Part shown: positions 25,278 through 33,455 of the stretch, piece after piece
How the letters are laid out: every line of letters begins with the position of its first letter
Numbering within the stretch: the stretch's first letter is position 1
From: Candidatus Desulfovibrio kirbyi
GTDB taxonomy: Bacteria > Desulfobacterota > Desulfovibrionia > Desulfovibrionales > Desulfovibrionaceae
Reading direction: 5' to 3'
Length of the DNA stretch: 59,662 nt
Assembly (NCBI GenBank): GCA_013374015.1
Contig: BLLL01000008.1
Span: 1-59,662, forward strand
Notes under the pieces: generated by a model
Told to the model about the DNA's origin: nothing
What the model saw: the letters and a program-made list of their open reading frames with translations, nothing else
Databases searched by the model: none
Made by a program: the position numbers and the translations under genes

Positions 25278-26927
25278 ATGCGCGCCATCAACACACTGCG
25301 CACCGCTTTTGCGGATATTCTGAAAGAAAACGGCTTTGACTGGCCGGAAAAAACCGTCATCGAACCGCCGCGCAATCCGAAATTCGGCGATCTCTCCATC
25401 AATGCGGCTATACTGCTGGCAAAAAATCCCCACGAACTCGCACAAAAATTTGCCGCGCGCCTGCTAGTTCGCTGTCCGGACATACAAAAAGCCGAAGCCG
25501 CCGGCCCCGGCTTTTGCAACGTGACTTTTGCTCCTGCCTTCTGGCAGCGCATTGTACCGGATATCGAATCAGCAGGCGATGCCTACGGCAACTGCGCTGT
25601 CGGACAGGGACGCAGGGTTTTGCTGGAATATGTTTCCGCCAATCCCACAGGGCCATTGCATGTGGGGCACGGACGCGGCGCCGCTGTGGGTGACAGCCTG
25701 TGCCGCCTGTTGCGCAGGACAGGATATCATGTTGATTCAGAGTATTATATCAATGACGCCGGCAACCAGATGCGCATGCTGGGGCTTTCTGTCTGGCTGC
25801 GCGTGCTGGAAAAAACAGGACGCGATGTCACATGGCCGGACGAGTACTACCGCGGCGATTATATTGTCGACATAGCCCAAAAACTGCTTGCCGCCGACCC
25901 GACGCTTGCCGACTGTCCTGAAGCCGAAGGGCTGGAACGTTGCCGAACATACGCGGTGAAGGAAATTCTTGACGGGATCAGAGAAGATTTGTGCGCGTTT
26001 CGTGTGGAACACCTTTACTGGTTTTCAGAAAAATCGCTCCTGGATCATGAACATCACGCTGTTAACACGGTGCTTGCCGCCCTTACAGCCGCCGGATACA
26101 CCTACACCGAGGAAAACGCCTTCTGGTTCGCCACTGAAAAACTGGGCGACGACAAAAACCGTGTCCTGAAAAAATCAGACGGCAGCCTGACCTATTTTGC
26201 CACAGATATTGCCTACCATCACAACAAATTCCAAAGAGGCTACGACAGCCTTATTGATGTCTGGGGCACGGATCATCACGGCTACATACATCGTCTGCGG
26301 GCGGCCATCAGCGCCATGGGACAGCCGCGTGACAGGTTTCATGTGGTGCAGATACAACTGGTCAACCTGTTGCGTGACAGAAAGCCTGTCGGTATGTCCA
26401 CCCGCGCCGGTACGTTTGAAACGCTTGCCCAAGTCGTGCAGGAAGTCGGTGTTGACGCCGCACGCTTTATGTTCCTTTCGCGCAAAAGCGACAGCCCGCT
26501 GGATTTTGATCTGGAGCTTGTCAAGCAGCGCACCCTGGACAATCCCGTCTACTATGTGCAGTACGCCCACGCCAGAATCTGCGCAGTGCTGCGTCGTGCC
26601 GAGGAAACGGGCATCACGCTGCCGCACCCTGTCACAGAAGCCCTGCTGGCGCCGCTGGACACAGTGGAAGACAGCGCGCTTCTGCGCAAGGCGGACAGCT
26701 TTGAAAACACCCTGCGCGCCGCGGCAACATTGCTGTCCCCACAGTATGTGAGCTACTATCTCATGGAACTTGCCGGACTGCTGCACAGCTACTATGCAAA
26801 ACATCAGGTGCTTGCGCCGGACAACATGCCGCGCACGCTTGCCCGTATGGCACTGTTGCGCGCCGTTGGGCAGGTACTGCGCAACGGACTTGATATTCTG
26901 GGGGTCAGCGCCCCCGATACCATGTGA
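25278..26927 (+). CDS. argS: Arginyl-tRNA synthetase
   Basis: A 549-residue class I synthetase. The HIGH motif appears as HVGHGRGA, preceded by EYVSANPTGPL as in all ArgRS. The KMSKS loop is replaced by the family's degenerate VGMSTRAGTF. The C-terminal DALR-type helical domain ends in RNGLDILGV. It starts at ATG 25278, 19 bases after fabD, and ends overlapping a possible GTG of the SPOR gene. Confidence 0.96.
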   Translation: MRAINTLRTAFADILKENGFDWPEKTVIEPPRNPKFGDLSINAAILLAKNPHELAQKFAARLLVRCPDIQKAEAAGPGFCNVTFAPAFWQRIVPDIESAGDAYGNCAVGQGRRVLLEYVSANPTGPLHVGHGRGAAVGDSLCRLLRRTGYHVDSEYYINDAGNQMRMLGLSVWLRVLEKTGRDVTWPDEYYRGDYIVDIAQKLLAADPTLADCPEAEGLERCRTYAVKEILDGIREDLCAFRVEHLYWFSEKSLLDHEHHAVNTVLAALTAAGYTYTEENAFWFATEKLGDDKNRVLKKSDGSLTYFATDIAYHHNKFQRGYDSLIDVWGTDHHGYIHRLRAAISAMGQPRDRFHVVQIQLVNLLRDRKPVGMSTRAGTFETLAQVVQEVGVDAARFMFLSRKSDSPLDFDLELVKQRTLDNPVYYVQYAHARICAVLRRAEETGITLPHPVTEALLAPLDTVEDSALLRKADSFENTLRAAATLLSPQYVSYYLMELAGLLHSYYAKHQVLAPDNMPRTLARMALLRAVGQVLRNGLDILGVSAPDTM

Positions 26928-26935
26928 GATCGCCC

Positions 26936-27730
26936 ATGTCACAGCGAAAAAACCGCGTCAAAAAAAACGCCTCTGAAACAGACGCCCCAAAACGTTTTGC
27001 CATAAATTTTTCCTCTACAGCAGCTACGGCGCTTACCCTGGCGCTAGTTGCGGTTGTCGGCTGGGCATTCTTTATGGGCTTTATGGTAGGCCGCGGGCAA
27101 AATCCGGAACAACCTGTTGAACAGATCGCAAACGCTCTCCATATCGCCCCAGCCTTTTCCCCGGACAAAAAACCACTGCCCGAAACGGGAGACGCCCCAC
27201 AGGAATCTGCGGACGCAAAGCATGAGCAGAACCAGCCCACACCGAAAAATGTCCCACTAAAACAGGATCAGTCTGTCGCCGCAAACCAGCCGGACGCGCC
27301 CCTGAACACATCCTCTGTTCCGCCAGACACGTCTCGCGAAAGCTACCAGTTCAGCCACCCACAGGGCGCCGCCCTGTCGGCTTGGGGCATACCCGATACC
27401 GGCGCAAAGACAAAGCCGCAACCGCCTCTAAGCTTACAAGTCCAAAGCAGGCAGGGCCAAAAAAACACTCCCCGTTTTGACTATACCTATCAGATTGCGG
27501 CATTCAAAACCCAGAAAGAGGCTGACAGTCTGCGCGCAAAACTGGAATCCCGCGGTTTAAAAGCGCGTCAAAATAAAAACGGCAAGGTGTTTCTTGTGCT
27601 GGTTTCCCTACGCGGCAGCGACACAGACGCCGCAACCCTGTGTGAAGAACTGCAAAAAATGGGGCTTGGCGCGCCCACGCTGACTTCAAAAAAACCTGTT
27701 GCCGCTCCAGAGCGAAAACAGAGGCGCTGA
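26936..27730 (+). CDS. SPOR-domain envelope protein (DedD/FtsN-like)
   Basis: A 264-residue bitopic membrane protein. A Lys/Arg-rich N-terminus is followed by one helix (ATALTLALVAVVGWAFFMGFMVG), a long Pro/Gln/Asp-rich periplasmic linker, and a C-terminal SPOR domain beginning near YTYQIAAFKTQKEADSLRAKL. SPOR domains bind glycan strands stripped of stem peptides at the division septum. I chose ATG 26936; GTG 26924, overlapping the argS stop, would add four residues. It is three bases upstream of mlaE. Confidence 0.85.
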   Translation: MSQRKNRVKKNASETDAPKRFAINFSSTAATALTLALVAVVGWAFFMGFMVGRGQNPEQPVEQIANALHIAPAFSPDKKPLPETGDAPQESADAKHEQNQPTPKNVPLKQDQSVAANQPDAPLNTSSVPPDTSRESYQFSHPQGAALSAWGIPDTGAKTKPQPPLSLQVQSRQGQKNTPRFDYTYQIAAFKTQKEADSLRAKLESRGLKARQNKNGKVFLVLVSLRGSDTDAATLCEELQKMGLGAPTLTSKKPVAAPERKQRR

Positions 27731-27732
27731 GA

Positions 27733-28527
27733 ATGATATTGCTGCGCACGTTTCCTGCCGCACTGGGGAGGTATTGGCTGAACTCCACTGCCGCTGTGGG
27801 CAATCTGACGCTGTTTATGCTTTCCGGGCTTTACCAGATTTTTACCACAAGAAAAATTTTCCCCCGCACCCTGCAGCAGGTATATATCATCGGGCACAAA
27901 TCCTTGTTTGTCATCCTGCTCATCGGCGCTTTCTGCGGCATGGTCATCGGCCTGCAAGGCTACTACACGCTGGTACAATTCGGCTCTGTCGGTATGTTGG
28001 GTTCAGCCGTTTCGCTCACTCTGATACGCGAACTCGGCCCTGTGCTTACCGCCATTATGCTGACAGGCAGAGCGGGATCATCCATGGCGGCGGAAATCGG
28101 CGTCATGCGCATCACTGATCAAATTGACGCTCTGGATGTCATGGACATCAGTTCCCTGGCCTACCTTGTCAGTCCACGCCTTTTGGCTTCGCTGATTTCC
28201 TTTCCGCTGCTCACGGCCATTTTTGACGTGATCGGTATTTTCGGCGGCTACACAACAGGAGTTCTACTGTTAAACGTCAACGAAGGCGCCTACTTTTACC
28301 GTATAGCAAGCTCCGTCACCATGACAGACATAGGCGGCGGCTTCATCAAGTCTGTTGTTTTCGGGCTTCTGGTCACTACTGTCTGCTGCCATCAGGGCTA
28401 CAACGCCCATCACCGTCGCGACAGCGTCGGACCGGCAGCGGTAGGCAACGCCACAACTTCGGCTGTGGTTATTTCCTGTGTGCTTATTCTGGTGTCAGAC
28501 TATGCGCTGACATCTTTTTTATTGTAG
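27733..28527 (+). CDS. mlaE: Phospholipid ABC transporter permease MlaE
   Basis: MlaE is the inner-membrane permease of the Mla system that moves phospholipids between the membranes and keeps outer-membrane lipid asymmetry. The 264-residue protein has about five helices and the family signature ELGPVLTAIMLTGRAGSSMAAEIG followed by MRITDQIDAL. It begins the mla block (E-F-D-C-A), whereas E. coli has mlaF first. No MlaB STAS protein is present. Confidence 0.94.
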   Translation: MILLRTFPAALGRYWLNSTAAVGNLTLFMLSGLYQIFTTRKIFPRTLQQVYIIGHKSLFVILLIGAFCGMVIGLQGYYTLVQFGSVGMLGSAVSLTLIRELGPVLTAIMLTGRAGSSMAAEIGVMRITDQIDALDVMDISSLAYLVSPRLLASLISFPLLTAIFDVIGIFGGYTTGVLLLNVNEGAYFYRIASSVTMTDIGGGFIKSVVFGLLVTTVCCHQGYNAHHRRDSVGPAAVGNATTSAVVISCVLILVSDYALTSFLL

Positions 28528-28537
28528 AGTGTGGGAT

Positions 28538-29353
28538 ATGCAGGCTTGGGACATTGCATTCAAAGCGTTGCACGCCGGCTACGACGACTACACGGTGCTG
28601 CGGAACATCAACGCAAACCTGCCGACTGGAAAAATTTCCGTCATACTGGGCGGATCCGGCTGCGGCAAATCAACGCTGCTCAGGCAGATCATCGGCCTTT
28701 CCCGTCCGCTTTCCGGCGCGGTCATGATCGGTGGCAAAGACATCTTTGCCCTAAGCCACGCGGAATTTCGAAAGATGCGCCGTCAGATGGGCGTACTCTT
28801 TCAGGACGGCGCACTCCTTGGGGCGCTCACACTGGCGCAAAACGTCGCGCTGCCGTTAAGCGAACACCTCAAGCTGTCAAAGGCGCTCCTGCGTAAAGCG
28901 GCATTGCGCGTCCTGCGCATGGTCGGGCTAGAGAATTTTGCCGATTTTTACCCCAATCAGCTTTCCGGCGGCATGCGCAAGCGCGCCGGCCTGGCGCGGG
29001 CAATTATCACCGAACCCCGCATTCTGCTCTGCGATGAGCCGACATCCGGTCTGGACCCCATCACAGCAGCCCGCATGGACGCCCTGCTGCGCTCCATGCA
29101 CACGCATTATCAAGACATGACGCTTGTGGTTGTGAGCCATGACCTGGCAAGTCTGCGCGCGATCGCACAGCATGTGCTGATCATTAAAGATGGTAGCACA
29201 ATTTTTGCAGGAACACCGAAAGCCATGGAAGCAAGCACGAATCCGTATCTGCAACACTTTCTCCGGCGGGAGACAGACGAGCGGAACACAGATACCCATA
29301 CACCGATTGATGCAAACATACGCGCATCGCTGGACAAGTGGCTGGAGTCATAA
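28538..29353 (+). CDS. mlaF: Phospholipid ABC transporter ATPase MlaF
   Basis: A 271-residue ABC ATPase. Walker A is GGSGCGKST, the signature LSGGMRKRAGLARA is typical of MlaF/Ttg2A, and Walker B is ILLCDEPTSGLDP. It pairs with MlaE to drive lipid movement. ATG 28538 is preferred to GTG 28529 because family members begin just before the first strand; only nine bases separate the two. A 55-base gap precedes mlaD. Confidence 0.94.
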   Translation: MQAWDIAFKALHAGYDDYTVLRNINANLPTGKISVILGGSGCGKSTLLRQIIGLSRPLSGAVMIGGKDIFALSHAEFRKMRRQMGVLFQDGALLGALTLAQNVALPLSEHLKLSKALLRKAALRVLRMVGLENFADFYPNQLSGGMRKRAGLARAIITEPRILLCDEPTSGLDPITAARMDALLRSMHTHYQDMTLVVVSHDLASLRAIAQHVLIIKDGSTIFAGTPKAMEASTNPYLQHFLRRETDERNTDTHTPIDANIRASLDKWLES

Positions 29354-29408
29354 TTTTGAACGGGGCATGGCGCGTGGACGATCTGACAAACGGCGGGAGA
29401 GAATAACC

Positions 29409-29858
29409 ATGGACAATGTTCGTGAAACGGCAGTCGGCATTTTTGTCCTTCTGGGACTGGTCTGTATTGCCTGGTTGACCATCAAGCTGGGACGTATGGA
29501 TTTTTTTTCCGGGGGCTTTGAACTTGCCGCCCGGTTTGAATCAACATCCGGCTTGCGCGTAGGAGCGGATGTTGAAATGGCAGGCGTTCCTGTGGGGCAC
29601 GTTGTTGCCATCACACTTGACCCTGATCCGTTGCACACACAGGCTGTAGTGCGTTTACGGCTCGCTGAAAACCTGCGCCTGACCGACGACAGCATTGCCT
29701 CCATCAAGACAAGCGGTCTGATCGGCGACAAATACGTCAGTCTTTCCAGAGGTGGGTCAGATAGGGAACTGCCCCCTGGCGGCACACTTCACGACACTGA
29801 ATCCGCAGTGGATATTGAAGCCATGATCGGCAAATACGCCTTTGGGAGTGTGAAATGA
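29409..29858 (+). CDS. mlaD: Outer membrane lipid asymmetry protein MlaD (MCE domain)
   Basis: A 149-residue single-pass protein. The N-terminal helix is AVGIFVLLGLVCIAWLTIKLG, and the MCE domain (STSGLRVGADVEMAGVPVG to YVSLSRGG) forms the periplasmic ring that passes lipids to MlaC. ATG 29409 has GGGAGAG upstream. Its stop overlaps the mlaC start by four bases (ATGA). Confidence 0.92.
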   Translation: MDNVRETAVGIFVLLGLVCIAWLTIKLGRMDFFSGGFELAARFESTSGLRVGADVEMAGVPVGHVVAITLDPDPLHTQAVVRLRLAENLRLTDDSIASIKTSGLIGDKYVSLSRGGSDRELPPGGTLHDTESAVDIEAMIGKYAFGSVK

Positions 29859-30484
29859 AACTATTTGTCATCGCGCTTGCGCTTCTCCTTGCCATGCCCT
29901 GTCACGCCGCGATGCGGCAAACGTCACCCTCTTCCCAGGCGCGCCAGACTCTGGAAGTCTCCATAACACGCATTCTGGAAAGCATTAAAAATCCGGACTA
30001 CGTGAATCCGGCAACTCGCGCATGTCTGCGCCACCAGATAGAAGATGAAATACTACATCTATTTAATTTTAAAGAGTTTTCTTCAAGAACTGTTGGCACG
30101 CGCTGGCGCGCATTCAGCCAGGATCAGCAAAACAGCTTCAGCGATGCGTTCGCCGACCTGCTCATCAACACCTATGTCAATAAAATTGACGGCTATAACG
30201 GAGAACAGATTGAGTTTACAGGAGAAACAATGTCTCCCACTGGCGACCGCGCCGAGATCCACACAACGCTCACCCTGAAAGACGGCAAAAAAATACCCGT
30301 GTCCTATCGCATGCTGCCCAAGGATTCCGAATGGCGCGTGTACGATGTGCTGATTGAAAACATGAGCCTTGTTATGAATTACCGCTCACAGTTTCAGGAC
30401 ATATTGAACAGCGCAACGCCGGATCAGCTTATCGAACGGGTCAAATCCAAAGTACGGGAAGTGCGTAAACAACATGAAAAATAA
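29855..30484 (+). CDS. mlaC: Periplasmic phospholipid carrier MlaC (Ttg2D family)
   Basis: A 209-residue protein with a signal peptide (MKLFVIALALLLAMPCHA) and the MlaC fold region (RHQIEDEILHLFNF, FADLLINTYVNKI). MlaC carries one phospholipid between MlaA at the outer membrane and MlaFED at the inner membrane. It is translationally coupled to mlaD, and its 3' end overlaps the mlaA start by 11 bases. Confidence 0.92.
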   Translation: MKLFVIALALLLAMPCHAAMRQTSPSSQARQTLEVSITRILESIKNPDYVNPATRACLRHQIEDEILHLFNFKEFSSRTVGTRWRAFSQDQQNSFSDAFADLLINTYVNKIDGYNGEQIEFTGETMSPTGDRAEIHTTLTLKDGKKIPVSYRMLPKDSEWRVYDVLIENMSLVMNYRSQFQDILNSATPDQLIERVKSKVREVRKQHEK

Positions 30485-31292
30485 TCTCTGCGTCCTGCTC
30501 CTCATCCTGCTCATGGCCGGACAGACTGCGGCACACGCGGCTTCCTCCGCCACGCTAAAAAAAACGCCCTCCACCGTGTACGGCGCAGGCCCCGCGCTGC
30601 CACCCGGCGCCGTTACAGTACGCCCGTCAGTCGCTACGGACATCTCGGACGCCCTTGACGATTACGACACCGTGCCGCGCCCTGGCGTTGCGGATCCGTT
30701 TGAAGGCTGGAACCGTTTCTGGTTTCGTTTCAATGATATTTTTTATCTGTATGTCGCAAAGCCGACATATACCTCCTATTCCGCCATTATGCCGCATCAG
30801 GTGCGATCGGGTCTGAAAAACTTTTTTCACAATCTGCTGTTTCCCGTGCGTTTTGTGAACAATCTGCTCCAGTTTCGTTTTATGGCTGCCGGGGCCGAAT
30901 TCGGACGCTTTATCATTAATACGACAACTACGCTCGGCTTCGCGAATGTGGCCAAAGACAAAAAAACCGTTGCGCCTGTTGACCCAAGCGGTGAGGATTT
31001 TGGCCAGACCCTCGGACGCTGGGGCATTGGGCACGGTTTTTACATTGTCTGGCCGCTTATCGGCCCAAGCTCGGCGCGGGACACTCTGGGACGCGCAGGG
31101 GACATCCTTGTCGACCCCTTGTTCTATGTGCAGCCCTGGGAGTTGGCCGCAGGGACGGAATTTGGCTTGAGATTCAATGATATTGATGAGGTGCTGCCAA
31201 TTTACGATGACCTGAAAGGCGCCGCTGTAGACCCCTATATCAGTATGCGCGAAGCCTATCTCAATTTTCGCAAAATTCAGGTAACTCGCTAA
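30474..31292 (+). CDS. mlaA: Outer membrane lipoprotein-type MlaA (VacJ)
   Basis: A 272-residue exported protein with the VacJ signature DPFEGWNRFWFRFND and, later, GEDFGQTLGRWGIGHGFYIVWPLIGPSSARD. MlaA extracts misplaced phospholipids from the outer leaflet and hands them to MlaC. The signal peptide (LCVLLLILLMAGQTAAHA) lacks an obvious lipobox cysteine, so it may be a plain periplasmic or outer-membrane form. Having mlaA in the same operon as mlaEFDC is common outside the gammaproteobacteria. Confidence 0.93.
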   Translation: MKNNLCVLLLILLMAGQTAAHAASSATLKKTPSTVYGAGPALPPGAVTVRPSVATDISDALDDYDTVPRPGVADPFEGWNRFWFRFNDIFYLYVAKPTYTSYSAIMPHQVRSGLKNFFHNLLFPVRFVNNLLQFRFMAAGAEFGRFIINTTTTLGFANVAKDKKTVAPVDPSGEDFGQTLGRWGIGHGFYIVWPLIGPSSARDTLGRAGDILVDPLFYVQPWELAAGTEFGLRFNDIDEVLPIYDDLKGAAVDPYISMREAYLNFRKIQVTR

Positions 31293-31302
31293 AATCTGTC
31301 CC

Positions 31303-32319
31303 ATGCGCGCACACTTTCTCCAGTCGACTCCGATTAGTTGCAACAGCGCTCCCGCGCTCCACCTGAACGGTCTCACAGTGGATTTCATCAGCGACAAAAA
31401 ACGCCTGACGGCCGTCAACAACGTAAGCCTTGCTCTGTATGCCGGCGCCATCACCTGTCTTGTGGGGGAATCCGGCTGTGGCAAAAGCCTTACAGCGCGC
31501 GCAATCCTGCGGCTTACGCCTGAAACGGCTCTGACGCGCGGTCAAATTTTTCTGGGACAAACGGATCTTCTTTCTCTGCCGGAAAAAGCGTTGCGCGACA
31601 TTCGCGGACACAAAATCGGCATGGTTTTTCAGGAACCCATGACATCGCTCAATCCTGTGCTTACTGTGGGAGAGCAAACAGCCGAACCCCTGCGGCTTCA
31701 CCTGAACATGACGGCCGACGAAGCCCGCGGGGAGGTTGAACGCCTGTTCAGCGAAGTCGGCATCCCCTCGCCGCGCAGCCGTTATGATGAGTATCCCCAC
31801 CAGCTTTCCGGAGGTATGCGTCAACGTGTCATGATTGCCATGGCGCTTGCCTGCAAGCCCGACATACTACTGGCGGACGAGCCGACAACCGCGCTGGACG
31901 CCACAATTCAGGGACAAATACTGCGGCTAATCAGCGACCAGACACAAAGGCGGGGTATGGCCGTCCTGCTGATCACGCATGACTTGGCTGTTGTGGCACA
32001 GACAGCGGATTTTGTAGGCGTCATGTATGCCGGGAACCTTATGGAATACGCTGCCGTCGGTGAATTTTTCACATCACCGCAACATCCGTACAGCCGCGCC
32101 CTCATGGAATGCGCGGCAAAAAGCCGCGCCGCAGCGCGCCTGACGGCCATTGAGGGAAACGTGCCTTCACTTGCCCACATGCCTTCCGGCTGCGCCTTTC
32201 ACCCGCGTTGTCCAATGGCTGAAGCGCATTGCGCACAGGCAACCCCCGATCCCCTCGCATTGACAGACAATACACATCGCGTTGCCTGCCTGCAGGCGGA
32301 AAAAAAGGACAGCGCATGA
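31303..32319 (+). CDS. Oligopeptide/dipeptide ABC transporter ATPase (OppD/DppD-like), orphan
   Basis: A 338-residue ABC ATPase with Walker A GESGCGKS, signature LSGGMRQR and Walker B ILLADEPTTALD. The C-terminal oligopeptide-transporter extension has GCAFHPRCPMA with cysteines that can bind an iron-sulfur cluster in relatives. Neighbouring permease, binding protein and OppF genes are missing; it sits between mlaA and queC. It may serve a transporter encoded elsewhere or be a relic of a lost cluster. Its stop overlaps the queC start (ATGA). Confidence 0.87.
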   Translation: MRAHFLQSTPISCNSAPALHLNGLTVDFISDKKRLTAVNNVSLALYAGAITCLVGESGCGKSLTARAILRLTPETALTRGQIFLGQTDLLSLPEKALRDIRGHKIGMVFQEPMTSLNPVLTVGEQTAEPLRLHLNMTADEARGEVERLFSEVGIPSPRSRYDEYPHQLSGGMRQRVMIAMALACKPDILLADEPTTALDATIQGQILRLISDQTQRRGMAVLLITHDLAVVAQTADFVGVMYAGNLMEYAAVGEFFTSPQHPYSRALMECAAKSRAAARLTAIEGNVPSLAHMPSGCAFHPRCPMAEAHCAQATPDPLALTDNTHRVACLQAEKKDSA

Positions 32320-32987
32320 ACAGGGCCGTTGTGCTTTTCAGCGGCGGGATGGACAGCGCCACACTGCTGTTTCAGGCAGCCACACAATTTGATCACATAA
32401 CCGCCCTGAGTTTCAGATACGGCGCAAAACACAATGCCTACGAACTTGAAGCTTGTGACAGAATTCTGAAACACATGACAAGCCGCGGCATTTCCACGCC
32501 CATTGAACACCGCATCATTGACATGGCAAGCTGCTTTACCGGTTTTCAGAGCAATCTGCTCAAAAGTGGCGGTGCAATCCCCGAGGGACACTACGCTGCG
32601 GAAACCATGAAGCTTACCGTCATACCTGGGCGCAACCTCATGTTTCTGTCAGTGGCGGCGGGCTATGCCGAAAGTGTAGGCGCAAGTACTGTGCTCATCG
32701 GCGTCCATCTCGGCGATTCCCATATTTACCCGGACTGCTGTGAGCCTTTTGTCAAGACGGCTGCCGGCGCAATCGCTTTCAGTTCCGACAACAGGGTCAC
32801 GTTGCTTGCCCCTTTTGTGAACAGCACAAAAAACGAAATCGCACGCATTGGGCAAATTTTGAGTGTACCCTGGCATCTGACACGATCATGCTACAAGGAT
32901 CAGGAACTGCCCTGCGGAAAATGCGGCACCTGCACCGAACGAATCGAAGCCCTGGGATCAATTGGCGTTGTTGAGCGGAAACATTGA
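32316..32987 (+). CDS. queC: 7-cyano-7-deazaguanine synthase QueC
   Basis: QueC converts 7-carboxy-7-deazaguanine to preQ0 with ATP and ammonia, in queuosine synthesis. The 223-residue protein has the PP-loop SGGMDS near residue 9 and a C-terminal zinc site SCYKDQELPCGKCGTC with four cysteines. ATG 32316 overlaps the previous stop by four bases. Other que genes are not present in the window. Confidence 0.94.
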   Translation: MNRAVVLFSGGMDSATLLFQAATQFDHITALSFRYGAKHNAYELEACDRILKHMTSRGISTPIEHRIIDMASCFTGFQSNLLKSGGAIPEGHYAAETMKLTVIPGRNLMFLSVAAGYAESVGASTVLIGVHLGDSHIYPDCCEPFVKTAAGAIAFSSDNRVTLLAPFVNSTKNEIARIGQILSVPWHLTRSCYKDQELPCGKCGTCTERIEALGSIGVVERKH

Positions 32988-33161
32988 TGACTTTGAGCAC
33001 GGTGGCGAAGCAGCGCATAAATACCTATGGTCCCTCTCCGGCAAATATTGCGTTGAGAAGCTCCGGAACTGCCTGAAGACGTGAAAAGGCGTGCTGGCAA
33101 ATTATTCCAGTGTGTGGTAGACAGACGTAAAGCAGTGTAGCAAAGCGAGGCAACATTGAGC

Positions 33162-33455
33162 ATGTCTGTTGATGATATCACTATACAGTATGAGGAAAAC
33201 GGCCAGATACTTGTCAACGAACTTGACAAGATGGTCCTGAGCAGGGGGGCGTGGACGACGATTTTGTTCCGTTATCAGGAATGGCGGATGGAAGCGAACG
33301 ATTACGGGCCGGACAAGTACTGTATCCGCAGGTACAAGAAATTGGGCGACGAATACCGTCAGCAGTCCAAATTTACCATCTCAAGCGCGGATCAGGCGCG
33401 CAAGATCGTTGACGCCCTGCTGACGTGGCTCCCCGGAGATGATGCAAAAACCTGA
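33162..33455 (+). CDS. Conserved-looking small protein coupled to uvrC
   Basis: A 97-residue soluble acidic protein beginning MSVDDITIQYEENGQ, with LSRGAWTTILFRYQEW and YCIRRYKKLGDEYRQQSKFT. The mixture of aromatic and charged positions looks like a real folded protein, and I recall similar small proteins in deltaproteobacterial genomes, but cannot name the family. GCGAGG precedes the start; TTG 33156 is an alternative. Its end overlaps the uvrC start by 17 bases, suggesting coupled translation. Confidence 0.75.
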   Translation: MSVDDITIQYEENGQILVNELDKMVLSRGAWTTILFRYQEWRMEANDYGPDKYCIRRYKKLGDEYRQQSKFTISSADQARKIVDALLTWLPGDDAKT

